64,000 nt of DNA, from positions 2,185,501 through 2,249,500 of the forward strand of contig NZ_AP014946.1 of the NCBI RefSeq assembly GCF_002355335.1. Reading direction: 5' to 3'. Source of the DNA: Variibacter gotjawalensis (lineage in GTDB: Bacteria; Pseudomonadota; Alphaproteobacteria; Rhizobiales; Xanthobacteraceae). A model generated the notes under the pieces. That model did no database searches. It was not told the DNA's origin and saw nothing but the letters and a program-made list of their open reading frames with translations. Of this stretch, positions 44,101 to 55,061 are shown piece by piece. The position numbers and the translations under genes were made by a program. Numbering within the stretch: the first letter of the stretch is position 1; every line of letters starts with the position of its first letter.

Positions 44101-45869
44101 GTCGCGCGACCTTCTTCGCGCAGCGCGTCTGCCAGCGCATGCATCGCTGGCAGGTCGGCCCAGGACTCCAACGTCACGGGCAGCTTCTGCCGCCAATTCG
44201 GATGCTCGTCGACCGTGCCCGGTACATTCGGCTGATCGATGACTTCAAGAATATCCTCGATCGACACGGCCATAACGCGGCTCGGCGTGCGCGCGAGGAA
44301 GCGCGCCGCGTCGACGAAAGTGGGGCACCGATCGCGCGCGACATGCGATTTCGCCAGCGCCTCGCCGAACACCCAATGTGCCGCGCCGCGTTGCTCGTCC
44401 GTCTCGCCGGGATCGAGGCCGAGATCGCGCTTGATCGTGAGGTCGTGTCCGCTTTGCCAACCGGCGAATGTCGCTAGATCGTGGGTCGCGAACGTCACCA
44501 GCGCGTTCGCCATGTAGTCTTGCGGCAACGTGAAGCTGCCGGCTTCGTCGCGTTCGAAGATCATGACCTTGTAGGACCAGACGCCGCGCTCGCTGAGGCC
44601 TTCGCGCAAGCCATCCGGCACCGTGCCGAGATCTTCGCCGATGACGAGACATTTGTGGCGGCGGCTCTCGTCGACGATCACGTCGAGCAGGCCGCCGAGT
44701 GGGTAGCGCAAATACGCGCCGTCACGTGGCGTGAATCCGAACGGGATGAGGAAGAGGCGATTGAGCCCTAACACATGGTCGATGCGCACGGCACCGGCAT
44801 GCCGCATCGTGGCCGCGATCAGCTCACGAAATTCCGTGAAGGCGGAAGCACGCAGTGCGACCGGATTGAACGCTGCGAGCCCCCACGCCTGACCTGCCGT
44901 GTTGAGAAGGTCCGGCGGAGCGCCGACTTCGACGCGCGGGATGATCGCGGTCTGCTGGCTCCAGGCGTCGGCGCCGCCCGGTTCGACGCCGACCGCAAGA
45001 TCCGCGTAAAGCCCGATCGGCAGCCCGAGCTGCTTCGCGCGCGCTTGGCACGCCGCGAGTTGACGATCCGCGATCCATTGGGTGAATTCGTAGAAGCCGA
45101 ACTCCTGCGGGTCTTCGGCCCGCAGTGACTCGATGCTCGCATCGCTCGGCTGGTTCCACGGCTTCGGCCAATCCCACCAAGGCCCGGAGAGGCGGCGTCG
45201 CAAAACCTCGAAGGCCGCAAAGCGCTCGAGATAGATGCCGCGTTCGCCACGAAATTTCTTGAAATCTGTCGCGCGCGCTTTGTTCGGCTTGGCCATAAAG
45301 CGCGAATAGGCGAGGCGAAGCGCGTAAGTCTTCAGCGCCGCAACGGCCGGATAGTCGACCTGATCGGCCGAGCGCGCCCGTGCGAGGTCATCGGCCAAAC
45401 CTGCGTCCTCGATCCCGACGAACTCCGGCAACGCATCGACGTCGATGTAGAGAATGTTGAGGAACAACCGGCTGTTCGGCGAGTAAGGGCTCGCTTGTTG
45501 CGCGCGATCGTCGAACAAGGCGTGCAGTGGATTGAGCCCGACGCCGGCTGCGCCTTTCGCCGCTGCGATATCGACGAGTTCGAGCAGGTCGGTGAAATCG
45601 CCGTGTCCCCAATTGCGTTTCGATCGCACGCCGTAAAGCTGCACGGCGAGAAGCCAGAAACGCCGATCCGGATAGTCGTCGAGCTGGTAGGCTGCGTCGT
45701 CATCGAGCGGCCGGTCGGCCTGGGAGTGTGGGATTGCGCTGCCTGAACCGTTCAGCGCTGCAACAAGCGAACGCAACGCATCATCAGGCACGACGCGGCG
45801 TGTGCCCATCGCGTCATGGTATTCGCGCTCGATGCCGAGCGCGGCCGCGTGGCCGGCGAGATCATTCAT
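44097..45869 (-). CDS. malQ: 4-alpha-glucanotransferase (amylomaltase, GH77)
   Basis: A 590-residue cytoplasmic enzyme that transfers maltosyl and longer glucan units between chains, releasing glucose. GH77 landmarks are QLYGVRSKRNWGHGDFTDL, SPYSPNSRLFLN, the nucleophile region VRIDHVLGLNRLF, GEDLGTVPDGL and ATHDLATFAGW. An N-terminal extension of about 75 residues precedes the barrel, as in many proteobacterial MalQ proteins. The ATG at 45869 starts two bases after the otsA stop; an earlier in-frame start would overlap otsA. Cotranscription with otsA links maltodextrin recycling to trehalose synthesis. Confidence 0.93.
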   Translation of the reverse strand: MNDLAGHAAALGIEREYHDAMGTRRVVPDDALRSLVAALNGSGSAIPHSQADRPLDDDAAYQLDDYPDRRFWLLAVQLYGVRSKRNWGHGDFTDLLELVDIAAAKGAAGVGLNPLHALFDDRAQQASPYSPNSRLFLNILYIDVDALPEFVGIEDAGLADDLARARSADQVDYPAVAALKTYALRLAYSRFMAKPNKARATDFKKFRGERGIYLERFAAFEVLRRRLSGPWWDWPKPWNQPSDASIESLRAEDPQEFGFYEFTQWIADRQLAACQARAKQLGLPIGLYADLAVGVEPGGADAWSQQTAIIPRVEVGAPPDLLNTAGQAWGLAAFNPVALRASAFTEFRELIAATMRHAGAVRIDHVLGLNRLFLIPFGFTPRDGAYLRYPLGGLLDVIVDESRRHKCLVIGEDLGTVPDGLREGLSERGVWSYKVMIFERDEAGSFTLPQDYMANALVTFATHDLATFAGWQSGHDLTIKRDLGLDPGETDEQRGAAHWVFGEALAKSHVARDRCPTFVDAARFLARTPSRVMAVSIEDILEVIDQPNVPGTVDEHPNWRQKLPVTLESWADLPAMHALADALREEGRAT

Positions 45870-45870
45870 C

Positions 45871-47307
45871 CTAGACGGCGGCCCGATCAATCGGAATAGA
45901 ACCCGGTGCAAGCGGCTTTGTCACTACAACGCGCGCCGGCTTGCGGCAATCCATGAGCACTGCGACGTAGTCATTAAACCATGCGTCCAGTGCGAAATCC
46001 TTCATCTTGGCCATCATAGCATTCCAACGCTCGCGACGCTCTGCAATCGTCATTGTCAAAGCCTGTATCAGGCCGCGGGCGACGGCCTCGATATCGTGCG
46101 GGTTCACCAGCACCGCGGAGTCAAGCTGCCGCGCCGCGCCCGCGAATTCCGAAAGCACGAGAACGCCGGGATCGAGCGGATTTTGCGCAGCCACGTATTC
46201 TTTTGCGACGAGGTTCATGCCGTCATTAAGAGGCGTGACGAGGCCGACATCGGCGACGCGATAGAAGCCCGCAAGCGCGGCCTGCGAATACGAACGGTTG
46301 AGGTAACGGATCGGCGTCCAGTCGACATCGCCGACGCGGCCGTTGACGTCGCCGACCAGCTGCGAGATTTCCTGCTTGAGCTCTTGATACGCCGGGATGT
46401 GCGTGCGAGACGGCACGGCGATCTGCAGCAGATGCATGCTGCCGCGCATTTCAGGCGCGATCTCGAACATGCGATCGACGGCGCGAATGCGGTTCGGCAA
46501 ACCTTTCGAATAGTCGAGACGATCAACACCGATCGCGAGCTTGCGTCCCTGAATTGATGCGCGCAGGCGCGTGATCTCGGGCTGCGCTGACGCCTTCGTG
46601 GCGCGCTCGGCGAAATCCTGCACGTTGATGCCGATCGGGAAGGCCTGCAGATGTACGGGCCGACCTTCGAAAACGTAAGTGTCGTCTTTGCCTTCGAGAT
46701 CGAGCTCGCGTTTCAGATAGTCGGCGAAGTGGGTGAGATCGTCTTCGGTCTGGAAGCCGATCAAGTCATACGACAGCATCGCGCGCACGAGTTCGTCATG
46801 CTGCGGCACGCTGAGCATGATGTTGCGCGACGGGAATGGCGTATGGAGGAAAAAGCCGATCGGCCGCGTGATGCCGAGCTTGCGTAATTCGTCGGCGAGC
46901 AGCAGAAAGTGATAATCGTGCACCCAATAGGCGCTGCCCGAGTGGGTGAAGCGCAGGAGCGAGCGCGCCATGAAGGCGTTCACTTCGCGATAAGCCGTGT
47001 AGTCGGTTTGGCTGGAGCGGATAAGGTCGGTGCGGGAGTGGAAGGCCGGCCAGAGGACGGCGTTCGAATAGCCTTCGTAATAGCGTTCGTAAAACTCGGC
47101 CGGCATGTCGACGCGGGCGATTGCACCCTCGCCAAGCGGCTCGATTTCGATAAGCGGATCTTTACCACTGCTCAAGCGATCGCTTGCGCCAACCCAAATA
47201 GCGCCCGCATCTCTTACGGCGGGAAGCAGCGCTCCCGCCAGGCCGCCCTCAATGGGCGCGTTCGGTTTCGGCGAGACAACACGATTCGAAACAACGACGA
47301 CAGTCAC
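45871..47307 (-). CDS. otsA: Trehalose-6-phosphate synthase (GT20)
   Basis: A 478-residue glucosyltransferase that joins UDP-glucose and glucose-6-phosphate to trehalose-6-phosphate. The donor-site Arg/Lys lie in GVDRLDYSKGLPNRI. The N-terminal GGLAGALLP loop and WVHDYHFLLL are visible, and LVTPLNDGMNLVAKEYVA is the C-terminal nucleotide motif. The GTG at 47307 gives a start (TVVVVSNRV) typical of OtsA and has GGAGG upstream; a longer frame starts in the promoter region. A consensus EcfG-like promoter lies just upstream on the same strand. No otsB phosphatase gene is in the window. Confidence 0.94.
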   Translation of the reverse strand: MTVVVVSNRVVSPKPNAPIEGGLAGALLPAVRDAGAIWVGASDRLSSGKDPLIEIEPLGEGAIARVDMPAEFYERYYEGYSNAVLWPAFHSRTDLIRSSQTDYTAYREVNAFMARSLLRFTHSGSAYWVHDYHFLLLADELRKLGITRPIGFFLHTPFPSRNIMLSVPQHDELVRAMLSYDLIGFQTEDDLTHFADYLKRELDLEGKDDTYVFEGRPVHLQAFPIGINVQDFAERATKASAQPEITRLRASIQGRKLAIGVDRLDYSKGLPNRIRAVDRMFEIAPEMRGSMHLLQIAVPSRTHIPAYQELKQEISQLVGDVNGRVGDVDWTPIRYLNRSYSQAALAGFYRVADVGLVTPLNDGMNLVAKEYVAAQNPLDPGVLVLSEFAGAARQLDSAVLVNPHDIEAVARGLIQALTMTIAERRERWNAMMAKMKDFALDAWFNDYVAVLMDCRKPARVVVTKPLAPGSIPIDRAAV

Positions 47308-47332
47308 GTAATTGCCTCCAGTGTGGCGAGAC

Positions 47333-47357
47333 AACGGCCGACGCAATGCAAGGTTCC
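47333..47357 (-). promoter_or_regulatory. EcfG-type promoter of otsA-malQ
   Basis: On the minus strand GGAAC (47357-47353), 16 bases, then CGTT (47336-47333) match the alphaproteobacterial general-stress consensus GGAAC-N16/17-CGTT exactly. The start of transcription would fall about 18-20 bases before the otsA GTG, leaving just room for its GGAGG ribosome site. Confidence 0.68.
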
Positions 47358-47532
47358 TGCCGAAATCCATCACAACTCATTCTGCTGACAGAAAAATGTC
47401 ATCGGCGCGGTCCAGATTTCGCATTGCTGGTTTCGCGGGTGCGAGAACCGAAAGGCGGGCCGAAATTGCTGCGAAAAATTCAGGCAACTGCTTTGGCCAA
47501 AGGCGCGAATTGCGGCGATGCCGGGTTTGGCC

Positions 47533-47557
47533 GGAACTACACTCCCGGGCAGGGGTT
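47533..47557 (+). promoter_or_regulatory. EcfG-like promoter of the glgE operon
   Basis: GGAAC (47533-47537), 16 bases, then GGTT (47554-47557) differ from the stress consensus at one base (G for C in the -10). It lies about 70 bases before the glgE ATG. Finding a second stress-like promoter pointing the other way in the same intergenic region supports it. Confidence 0.5.
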
Positions 47558-47626
47558 ACCATCACGTCGCCACGCCGCGACGCACAGGCCAATTGCGAAA
47601 ATCGTATTGACGTTCAGAGGGCAAGC

Positions 47627-49606
47627 ATGAAGCATGAACCACGTCCACGACTGGCCGGGGTCCCCGCAGGCGTGGGGCCGGATGTCGAGGGCGCGCGTTT
47701 TTTCATCGAAGAGGTCTACCCGATCGTCGATGGGGGGAAGTTTCCCGTCAAACGCATCGCGGGTGAGTCGATCGATGTCTGGGCCGATGTGTTTCGCGAT
47801 GGCCATGACGTAACGGTCGCAACATTGCTGTGGTCGCGCGCGGGTGATCAGTCTTGGCGACGGGTCCCGATGCAGCACGACGTCAACGACCGCTGGCACG
47901 CCGCATTCGCGCCGCCGCAGAGCGGTCAGCACCAATTCGCCATTGAGGCTTGGACCGATTCGTTTGCGACCTGGCGTCGCGGCTATCTGCTCAAGGCCGA
48001 AGCCGGGCAGGCGAGTGCCGTCGATGCCGACGAAGGGCGGGCGTTGCTGACCGGCGCGCGTTACGGCAATCCGGAGCATCGCGCCGTCGTGCGCCAGGCT
48101 CGCGAAACGTTCGATCAATCGCGCGACGCGACAGTGCTGTTGACGGAAGAGCTCGCCGAAGCGATGGCGGGGGCGCAACCGCGCCCGGATTTGACCTGGA
48201 GCCGCGCATTTCCGCTCACGATCGATCGCGCCAAGGCGCGCGCGAGCGCGTGGTACGAGATTTTCCCGCGCAGCCAGAGCAAGACGCTGGGCCAGCACGG
48301 CACGTTTGACGACTGTATCGCGCGTCTGCCGGACATCGCCGAGATGGGCTTCGATGTCCTATATTTTCCGCCGATCCACCCGATCGGGACGACCAATCGC
48401 AAGGGCAAGAACAACTCGCTGACGGCAGGCGGGAGCGACCCTGGCAGCCCTTATGCGATTGGTGGCGAGGCGGGCGGCCACGACGCGCTGCATCCTGAAC
48501 TCGGCAACCTCGATGATTTCCGTCGCCTCGTGGCTGCGTGTCACGAATATGGACTTGAGGTCGCGCTCGACTTTGCCACGCAGTGTTCGCCGGATCATCC
48601 TTGGCTGAAGAATCACCCGGAATGGTTCAGGCGCCGCCCCGACGGGACCATCAAATACGCCGAGAATCCGCCCAAGAAGTATCAGGACATCCACAATCCG
48701 GACTTCTACTGCGTTGAGAACAATCCGCTGTGGACGGCCTTTCGCGACGTGATCCAATTTTGGGTCGATCAGGGCGTCAAGATTTTTCGCGTCGACAATC
48801 CGCACACCAAGCCGTTCCCGTTTTGGCGCTGGTTGATCGCCGACATTCAAAGCCGCGATCCGGATGTCATCTTCCTATCGGAAGCTTTCACGCGCCCGAA
48901 GGTGATGAAGGCGCTCGCCAAGCTTGGCTTTTCGCAGTCCTACACTTACTTCACGTGGCGTGAGACAAAGGCGGAATTCTCCGAATACATGGCCGACCTG
49001 ACCAAGCATCCGGAACGCGAATTCTATCGGCCGAACTTCTTCGTCAACACGCCGGACATTCTGCCGAAGCATCTGCAAACCGGCGAACGCTGGATGTTCG
49101 TCGCGCGCGCGGCGCTCGCCGCGACGCTATCGTCAAGCTACGGTGTCTACAGCGGTTTCGAGCTGATCGAGCATGCGCCGCTCGGGCCCGGCAAAGAGGA
49201 GTATCTCGACTCCGAGAAATACGAGATCCGCGTCCGCGATTGGAACGCTCCCGGAAATATTCGCGGCTACTTCACGTATCTCAATCGCATTCGCCGCGAA
49301 AATCCCGCGCTCCTGCAGACCAGCAACTTCCGCTTCGTCAATGTCGACGATGGCGAGGTGCTCGGCTTCCTCAAGGATTCGTTCGATGGTGAGAACGCCG
49401 TCGCCTGCGCGATCGCGTTGACTCATCGGGCGCGAGAATTCTGGATGCATTTCGGCGATATGCAGATTGGCCCGCCCAATGCACTCAAATTCATTGAAGG
49501 CGTCGAGAACCTGGCGACGGGCGAGCGCCGCATGCTTGAATGGGGTGGTGTGCGGCTCAGGCTCGATCCCGAGCAGGACCCTGCGCTGATTTTCCGCTGT
49601 TTCTAA
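47627..49606 (+). CDS. glgE: Maltose-1-phosphate maltosyltransferase GlgE (GH13_3)
   Basis: A 659-residue enzyme that extends alpha-1,4-glucan chains by two glucoses from maltose-1-phosphate. The N-terminal domains (about 1-190) are followed by the GH13 barrel. The nucleophile Asp390 lies in FRVDNPHTKPFPFWRWLI, and the acid/base Glu is in FLSEAFTRPKVM. NSLTAGGSDPGSPYAIGG (about 263-280) is typical of GlgE. The ATG at 47627 with AGAGGG upstream was chosen; the frame is open further back but runs through the promoter region. It is the first gene of glgE-treS-glgB-glgX, 10 bases before treS. Confidence 0.95.
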   Translation: MKHEPRPRLAGVPAGVGPDVEGARFFIEEVYPIVDGGKFPVKRIAGESIDVWADVFRDGHDVTVATLLWSRAGDQSWRRVPMQHDVNDRWHAAFAPPQSGQHQFAIEAWTDSFATWRRGYLLKAEAGQASAVDADEGRALLTGARYGNPEHRAVVRQARETFDQSRDATVLLTEELAEAMAGAQPRPDLTWSRAFPLTIDRAKARASAWYEIFPRSQSKTLGQHGTFDDCIARLPDIAEMGFDVLYFPPIHPIGTTNRKGKNNSLTAGGSDPGSPYAIGGEAGGHDALHPELGNLDDFRRLVAACHEYGLEVALDFATQCSPDHPWLKNHPEWFRRRPDGTIKYAENPPKKYQDIHNPDFYCVENNPLWTAFRDVIQFWVDQGVKIFRVDNPHTKPFPFWRWLIADIQSRDPDVIFLSEAFTRPKVMKALAKLGFSQSYTYFTWRETKAEFSEYMADLTKHPEREFYRPNFFVNTPDILPKHLQTGERWMFVARAALAATLSSSYGVYSGFELIEHAPLGPGKEEYLDSEKYEIRVRDWNAPGNIRGYFTYLNRIRRENPALLQTSNFRFVNVDDGEVLGFLKDSFDGENAVACAIALTHRAREFWMHFGDMQIGPPNALKFIEGVENLATGERRMLEWGGVRLRLDPEQDPALIFRCF

Positions 49607-49616
49607 GGAATTGTCC

Positions 49617-52600
49617 GTGAACGTACTGCCGCAGATTGATGCCGCCACTTCGACCGGCCAAGACGACGATTGGTATCGCGACGCGATTATCTATCAGTTG
49701 CACGTCAAGGCGTTCGCCGACTCGAACGGCGATGGCGTCGGCGATTTTCAAGGCCTGACCGAGAAGCTCGATTACTTGCTGGAGCTCGGTGTTACCTGCG
49801 TGTGGCTCTTGCCGTTCTATCCGAGCCCGCAGCGTGATGACGGTTACGACATCGCGGACTACGGCGACGTCAACCCGATGTACGGCGCCATGAAAGATTT
49901 CCGCCGCTTCATGGCGGAGGCAAAGCGCCGCGGCCTGCGCGTCATCACCGAACTCGTCATCAACCACACGTCCGATCAGCATCAGTGGTTCAAGCGTGCG
50001 CAGCGCTCGCCAAAAGGCTCGAGCGCACGCAACTGGTACGTATGGAGCGACACCGACCAGAAATTCCTCGAGACGCGCATCATCTTCACGGACACTGAGA
50101 AGTCGAACTGGTCGTGGGATCCGGTCGCAGGCCAGTATTACTGGCACCGCTTCTTCTCGCATCAGCCGGATTTGAACTTCGATAATCCGCGTGTCGTCAG
50201 CGCGGTCGTGCAGGTGATGAAGCGCTGGCTCGACACCGGCGTCGACGGTTTTCGTCTCGACGCTATTCCGTATCTTGTCGAGCGCGAAGGCACGAACAAC
50301 GAGAACCTGCCGGAGACGCACGTCATCCTGAAGAAACTGCGTCAGGAGCTCGACGCGTACGCGCCCGGCAAACTCTTCCTCGCCGAAGCCAACCAGTGGC
50401 CCGAAGACGTCAGCGCCTACTTCGGCGACGGCGACGAATGCCACATGTGCTACCACTTCCCGCTGATGCCGCGCATCTACATGGCGATCGCGCAGGAAGA
50501 CCGCTTCCCGATCGCCGACATTCTGCGTCAGACGCCGGATATCCCGGCGAACTGTCAGTGGGCTTTGTTCCTCCGCAATCACGACGAACTCACGCTGGAA
50601 ATGGTGACGGACTCGGAGCGCGACTATCTCTGGTCCACTTACGCGGCCGATCCGCGCGCGCGCATCAATGTCGGCATCCGCCGCCGCCTTGCTCCGTTGA
50701 TGGACAACGATCGGCGCAAGATCGAATTGATGAATGCGCTGCTGATGTCGCTCCCCGGCACGCCGATCGTCTATTACGGCGATGAAATCGGCATGGGCGA
50801 CAACATCTATCTGGGGGACCGCAACGGCGTACGTACGCCGATGCAGTGGACGCCAGACCGCAACGGTGGCTTCTCGCGCGCGGACCCCGCGCGACTTTTC
50901 TCACCGGTCATCATGGATCCGGTCTACGGGTATCAAACCGTCAACGTCGAAGCACAGTCGCACAGTCTTTCATCGCTTCTGTCATGGATGAAGCGGCTGA
51001 TCGCAGTGCGCAAGTCGACCAAGGTATTCGGTCGCGGATCGCTGTCGTTCATCCGTCCGGAAAACCGGTCGGTGCTCTGTTATGTGCGGCAGTGGGGAGA
51101 CGAGACAATCCTCTGCGTCGCGAATCTATCGCGCACCGCGCAGGCCGCCGAGCTTGATCTCGCGCAATTCAAAGGCCGCATCCCCTTGGAGATGCTCGGC
51201 CGCACGCAATTCCCCGCCATCACGGACGCACCGTTCGTTGTCACGCTGGCGCCGTATGGTTTTTTCTGGTTCCAACTCACCGAGCCGAAGGATGGTCGCG
51301 CTACACGCCCGACCTACTTGCCGGAGCGTGCGACTGTCGTCGTGAAAGACGGTTGGGGCGAGCTTCTGGCCGGCCGCGCGCGTGGTGTTTTCGAGCGCGA
51401 CGTGCTGCCGGTTTATCTCCCGGCGCAGCGCTGGTTCGCCGAGAAAGGTAGCCGCTGGATCGAGCCGAAGATCGCCTCCGCACTCACGCTCACACACGGC
51501 GACCCCGGCTTCCTTTGGATGCTGCTCGATGTCGGTGCTGAGCGCGGCAAGAGCCAATATGCGGTGCCGCTGAAAGTCGACTGGAGCAGCTTCGATCGCT
51601 CGAAGCCGGCCGAACGCGACGTTATTGCACCGGTCCGCAAGACGGCGCGCGAAGGCGTGCTGCTTGACGCGGCCTTCCACCAAGACTTCGTCACGTGGCT
51701 CATCGGCGAATTGCATGCCGGCCGCTCGTTCGAGCGAGACGGCCACAGACTCCAGCTTCGGCCGAGCGAGACTTTTGCGAGCGGCGAACTGGTGCCGGTC
51801 AATGAAGTCAAGCCGATGAGCGGCGAACAGTCGAACACGACGGTGTTCGTTGATCGCCGCTACATCGTGAAATTCTTCCGCCGCGTCAGCGCCGGCATCA
51901 ATCCGGATATCGAGATCAGCCGTTACCTTACCGATGTCGCCAAATTCCCGAACTCACCGGCGCTCGTCGGCTCGGTCGAGTTGGAGACGGCTGGCGGCTG
52001 TTACGCGCTTGCGATTGTGCAGGAGCTTGTCGAAAACCAAGGCGACGGTTGGTCGACGACATCGACCTATCTCGATCGCTTCTTGGAAGAAGCGCGGCTG
52101 CTGCAGGAGCCGCTGACACCGGATCACCATGCCGCGTTTCTGCTGCGTATGAGCCAGATCGGCAAACGCACGGCCGAAGTTCATCGCGCGCTCGTTGCGG
52201 CAGATGAACCGGCTTTCGTGCCTGAGCCGATCAGCGCCGAAGACCGCGCGAAGTGGTCGGAAGACCTTTCGCAATACACTATCGAAGTCTTTCAGCAATT
52301 GCTGCAGCGTCTGTCGACGCTACCTGACTCGATCCGAGAGATCGCCGAAACTGTCGTGTCACGCCGCGACGAGATTCTCGTCAAGATCAAAGCGCTCATT
52401 CCAGATCACGTCTCGGCGCAGAAGATCCGCCATCACGGTGACTACCATCTCGGTCAAGTCTTGATCGTGAAAGACGACATCTTCATCCTGGACTTCGAGG
52501 GCGAACCCGAGCGTCCGATCGAGGACCGTCGTCAAAAAGCGCCGGGCCTCCGCGATCTCGCCGGCATGGTGCGCTCGGTCGACTACGCTGCAACGGCCGC

Positions 52601-52895
52601 GCTCGATCGCATGGTGATATCCAGCGCGGACGATAACGCACGTCTCGCGCCGCATCTTGAAGAGTGGCGCGCCCAATGCGTCACGGCATTGACCGCCGCA
52701 TACAAAGAAAACGCCACTGATAAACGCATCTGGCCGGACGATGATGCCGCTGCGGAACGCATGCTCTCGTTCTTCATTGTTGAAAAGGCGGTGCACGAGA
52801 TCGCTTACGAACTCGCCAACCGCCCATCGTGGCTGCATGTGCCGCTACGTGGAATCCTACGCCTCCTGTTCCCGGAGGAGGAAGTCAAAGCATGA
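49617..52895 (+). CDS. treS: Trehalose synthase fused to maltokinase (TreS-Pep2)
   Basis: A 1092-residue two-enzyme fusion. Residues about 1-545 are a GH13 trehalose synthase that interconverts trehalose and maltose: nucleophile Asp215 in GFRLDAIPY, acid/base Glu in [11 protein letters not shown], and [12 protein letters not shown]. Residues about 570-1090 are a maltokinase, with the phosphotransferase catalytic loop [11 protein letters not shown] and the metal-binding [10 protein letters not shown]. Together they pass trehalose to maltose-1-phosphate, the GlgE substrate. GTG at 49617 sits six bases after AAGGA and is preferred to a TTG two codons earlier. It overlaps glgB by ATGA. Confidence 0.95.
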   Translation: MNVLPQIDAATSTGQDDDWYRDAIIYQLHVKAFADSNGDGVGDFQGLTEKLDYLLELGVTCVWLLPFYPSPQRDDGYDIADYGDVNPMYGAMKDFRRFMAEAKRRGLRVITELVINHTSDQHQWFKRAQRSPKGSSARNWYVWSDTDQKFLETRIIFTDTEKSNWSWDPVAGQYYWHRFFSHQPDLNFDNPRVVSAVVQVMKRWLDTGVDGFRLDAIPYLVEREGTNNENLPETHVILKKLRQELDAYAPGKLFLAEANQWPEDVSAYFGDGDECHMCYHFPLMPRIYMAIAQEDRFPIADILRQTPDIPANCQWALFLRNHDELTLEMVTDSERDYLWSTYAADPRARINVGIRRRLAPLMDNDRRKIELMNALLMSLPGTPIVYYGDEIGMGDNIYLGDRNGVRTPMQWTPDRNGGFSRADPARLFSPVIMDPVYGYQTVNVEAQSHSLSSLLSWMKRLIAVRKSTKVFGRGSLSFIRPENRSVLCYVRQWGDETILCVANLSRTAQAAELDLAQFKGRIPLEMLGRTQFPAITDAPFVVTLAPYGFFWFQLTEPKDGRATRPTYLPERATVVVKDGWGELLAGRARGVFERDVLPVYLPAQRWFAEKGSRWIEPKIASALTLTHGDPGFLWMLLDVGAERGKSQYAVPLKVDWSSFDRSKPAERDVIAPVRKTAREGVLLDAAFHQDFVTWLIGELHAGRSFERDGHRLQLRPSETFASGELVPVNEVKPMSGEQSNTTVFVDRRYIVKFFRRVSAGINPDIEISRYLTDVAKFPNSPALVGSVELETAGGCYALAIVQELVENQGDGWSTTSTYLDRFLEEARLLQEPLTPDHHAAFLLRMSQIGKRTAEVHRALVAADEPAFVPEPISAEDRAKWSEDLSQYTIEVFQQLLQRLSTLPDSIREIAETVVSRRDEILVKIKALIPDHVSAQKIRHHGDYHLGQVLIVKDDIFILDFEGEPERPIEDRRQKAPGLRDLAGMVRSVDYAATAALDRMVISSADDNARLAPHLEEWRAQCVTALTAAYKENATDKRIWPDDDAAAERMLSFFIVEKAVHEIAYELANRPSWLHVPLRGILRLLFPEEEVKA

Positions 52896-55048
52896 TTGTC
52901 GATCCCGCTGCGCGCGCCGTCATAGAAGGCAGGCATGCGGATCCGTTTTCTTATCTCGGTCGTCATGAGGAGAACGGGCGCGCTGTCGTGCGCGCATTTG
53001 TGCCCGATGCAAAAACCCTTCACGCCGTCGGCGACAACGGCGAGGCGGTTGAATTGCCTTGCATCGATGAAGCCGGTTTGTTCGCCGGCCCCGTTCCAGG
53101 GTCGCTGAAGCAATACCGTCTGCGCGCCGAATACGATGCAGGACCGTACGAGTTCGAGGATGCTTATCGCTTCCTCCCGGTGTTGTCTGACTTTGATATC
53201 TACTTGCTGAGCGAAGGCACGCATCTGCGTGCTTACGAAAAGCTTGGCGCACATCCGCTCGAACATCACGGGGTCGAAGGTACAGCTTTCGTCGTCCTCG
53301 CGCCGAATGCGCAGCGTGTCAGCGTCGTCGGCGAGTTCAACCAGTGGGACGGCCGCCGCCATCAAATGCGGGTGCGCGGCAACGGCTTTTGGGAAATCTT
53401 CGTGCCGGGCGTCGGGCAGGGCACAAAGTATAAATTCGAAATCGTGTCGCGCGACGGCGCGCTGCAGCCGCTCAAATCCGATCCTTATGCATTTTCTGCT
53501 GAAGTGCGGCCCGCGACCGCATCGATCGTTCACGATGTAAAAACGCTGACGCCATCGCGGCTCGAGCGCTTGAACGCCAACGACCGTGCGTCACCGATTT
53601 CGATCTATGAGGTGCATCTCGGCTCTTGGCGCCGCAACGGCAGCCAGGACGGGCCGTGGCTGACGTATCGCGAACTCGCCGAACAGCTGCCGGCTTACGT
53701 TGCAGACCTCGGCTTTACGCACATCGAGTTTCTGCCGATCTCCGAACATCCCTTCGATGGCTCTTGGGGCTATCAGCCCACAGGGCTTTACGCTCCCACG
53801 AGCCGGTTCGGTTCGCCGGAAGATTTCGCCGAACTCGTCGCTGCGTGTCACCGCGCAGGGCTTGCTGTCATCGTCGACTGGGTGCCGGGACATTTTCCGG
53901 ACGATCCGCACGGCCTGGCGAAATTCGACGGCACTGCGCTCTACGAACATGCCGACCCGCGTCAGGGCCGCCATCTCGATTGGGGCACGCTGATCTACAA
54001 CTACGGGCGGACGGAAGTTGCGAACTTCCTGCTCGCGAATTCGCTGTTCTGGTCGGACCGCTACGGCATCGATGGCCTGCGCGTCGATGCGGTCGCCTCG
54101 ATGCTATACCTTGACTACAGCCGTCCGTCCGGCGGCTGGGTGCCGAACCGGCATGGTGGTCGCGAGAATCTTGAAGCGATCGAGTTTCTCCGCCGCTTCA
54201 ACTCCGAACTCTATGGTCACTTCCCGCATGCGGCTTCGATGGCGGAAGAGTCGACCGCGTGGCCGATGGTCTCGCGGCCGGTCGACATGGGCGGTCTCGG
54301 CTTCGGCTACAAATGGAACATGGGGTGGATGAACGACACCCTGCGTTACATCTCGAAGGACCCGATCCATCGCCGTCATCACCACGGCGATATCAACTTC
54401 GGCCTCCATTACGCATTCTCGGAAAACTTCATCCTGCCGCTCTCGCACGATGAAGTCGTGCATGGCAAAGGCTCAATCTTCGGCCGCATGCCGGGCGACC
54501 GCTGGCAGCGCTTTGCGAACTTGCGCGCTTATTACGGCTTCATGTTCGGTCATCCGGGCAAGAAGCTCATGTTCATGGGCTGCGAGTTCGGGCAGGAGCG
54601 CGAATGGAATCACGATCGCGCGCTCGACTGGGATCTGCTCGGCGATCCCGCACATCAAGGCGTGCAGAATGTCATGCGCGATCTCAATCGCCTTTACGCG
54701 TCGACGCCGGCGCTGCATGCGCTCGATTGCGAAGCCGAGGGGTTCGAGTGGCTCGTTGGTGACGACGTCAACAACTGCGTTTTCGTCTGGCTCCGAAAGG
54801 GCAGCGAGAAGCAAGAGCGCTGTATCGTTGCGGTCAACTTCACACCGGAAGTCCGGCGCGACTATAAATTCCGCGTTCCGTCCGCCGGCACGTGGCGCGA
54901 GGCGCTTAACACGGACGCTGGGATCTACGGCGGCAGTAACGTCGGTAACGGCGGGGAAGTCCGTGCCGTTGCCAAGGGCGATCACGCCGAACTCACCCTG
55001 ACACTGCCGCCGCTCGGCGCGCTGTTCCTCGTTCCCACCGATCACTGA
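52892..55048 (+). CDS. glgB: 1,4-alpha-glucan branching enzyme (GH13_9)
   Basis: A 718-residue enzyme that adds alpha-1,6 branches to the glucan made by GlgE. Two N-terminal beta domains (about 1-230; CBM48 around [17 protein letters not shown]) precede the barrel. Catalytic residues are Asp399 ([11 protein letters not shown]), Glu in [10 protein letters not shown] and the [12 protein letters not shown] segment. The ATG overlaps the treS stop and follows GGAGGAGG. The start lies 21 codons into an open frame that extends back into treS; the extra part is not conserved-looking. Confidence 0.96.
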   Translation: MIVDPAARAVIEGRHADPFSYLGRHEENGRAVVRAFVPDAKTLHAVGDNGEAVELPCIDEAGLFAGPVPGSLKQYRLRAEYDAGPYEFEDAYRFLPVLSDFDIYLLSEGTHLRAYEKLGAHPLEHHGVEGTAFVVLAPNAQRVSVVGEFNQWDGRRHQMRVRGNGFWEIFVPGVGQGTKYKFEIVSRDGALQPLKSDPYAFSAEVRPATASIVHDVKTLTPSRLERLNANDRASPISIYEVHLGSWRRNGSQDGPWLTYRELAEQLPAYVADLGFTHIEFLPISEHPFDGSWGYQPTGLYAPTSRFGSPEDFAELVAACHRAGLAVIVDWVPGHFPDDPHGLAKFDGTALYEHADPRQGRHLDWGTLIYNYGRTEVANFLLANSLFWSDRYGIDGLRVDAVASMLYLDYSRPSGGWVPNRHGGRENLEAIEFLRRFNSELYGHFPHAASMAEESTAWPMVSRPVDMGGLGFGYKWNMGWMNDTLRYISKDPIHRRHHHGDINFGLHYAFSENFILPLSHDEVVHGKGSIFGRMPGDRWQRFANLRAYYGFMFGHPGKKLMFMGCEFGQEREWNHDRALDWDLLGDPAHQGVQNVMRDLNRLYASTPALHALDCEAEGFEWLVGDDVNNCVFVWLRKGSEKQERCIVAVNFTPEVRRDYKFRVPSAGTWREALNTDAGIYGGSNVGNGGEVRAVAKGDHAELTLTLPPLGALFLVPTDH

Positions 55049-55061
55049 TGAAAGAGAGTTG

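Larger units (their letters stand above)
47308..47626. other. Divergent otsA/glgE control region
   Basis: This 319-base region without a gene separates otsA (minus) from glgE (plus). It contains one stress-type promoter for each direction (47333-47357 and 47533-47557). Short open frames crossing it are neither conserved-looking nor preceded by good ribosome sites, so no protein is called. Confidence 0.7.
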
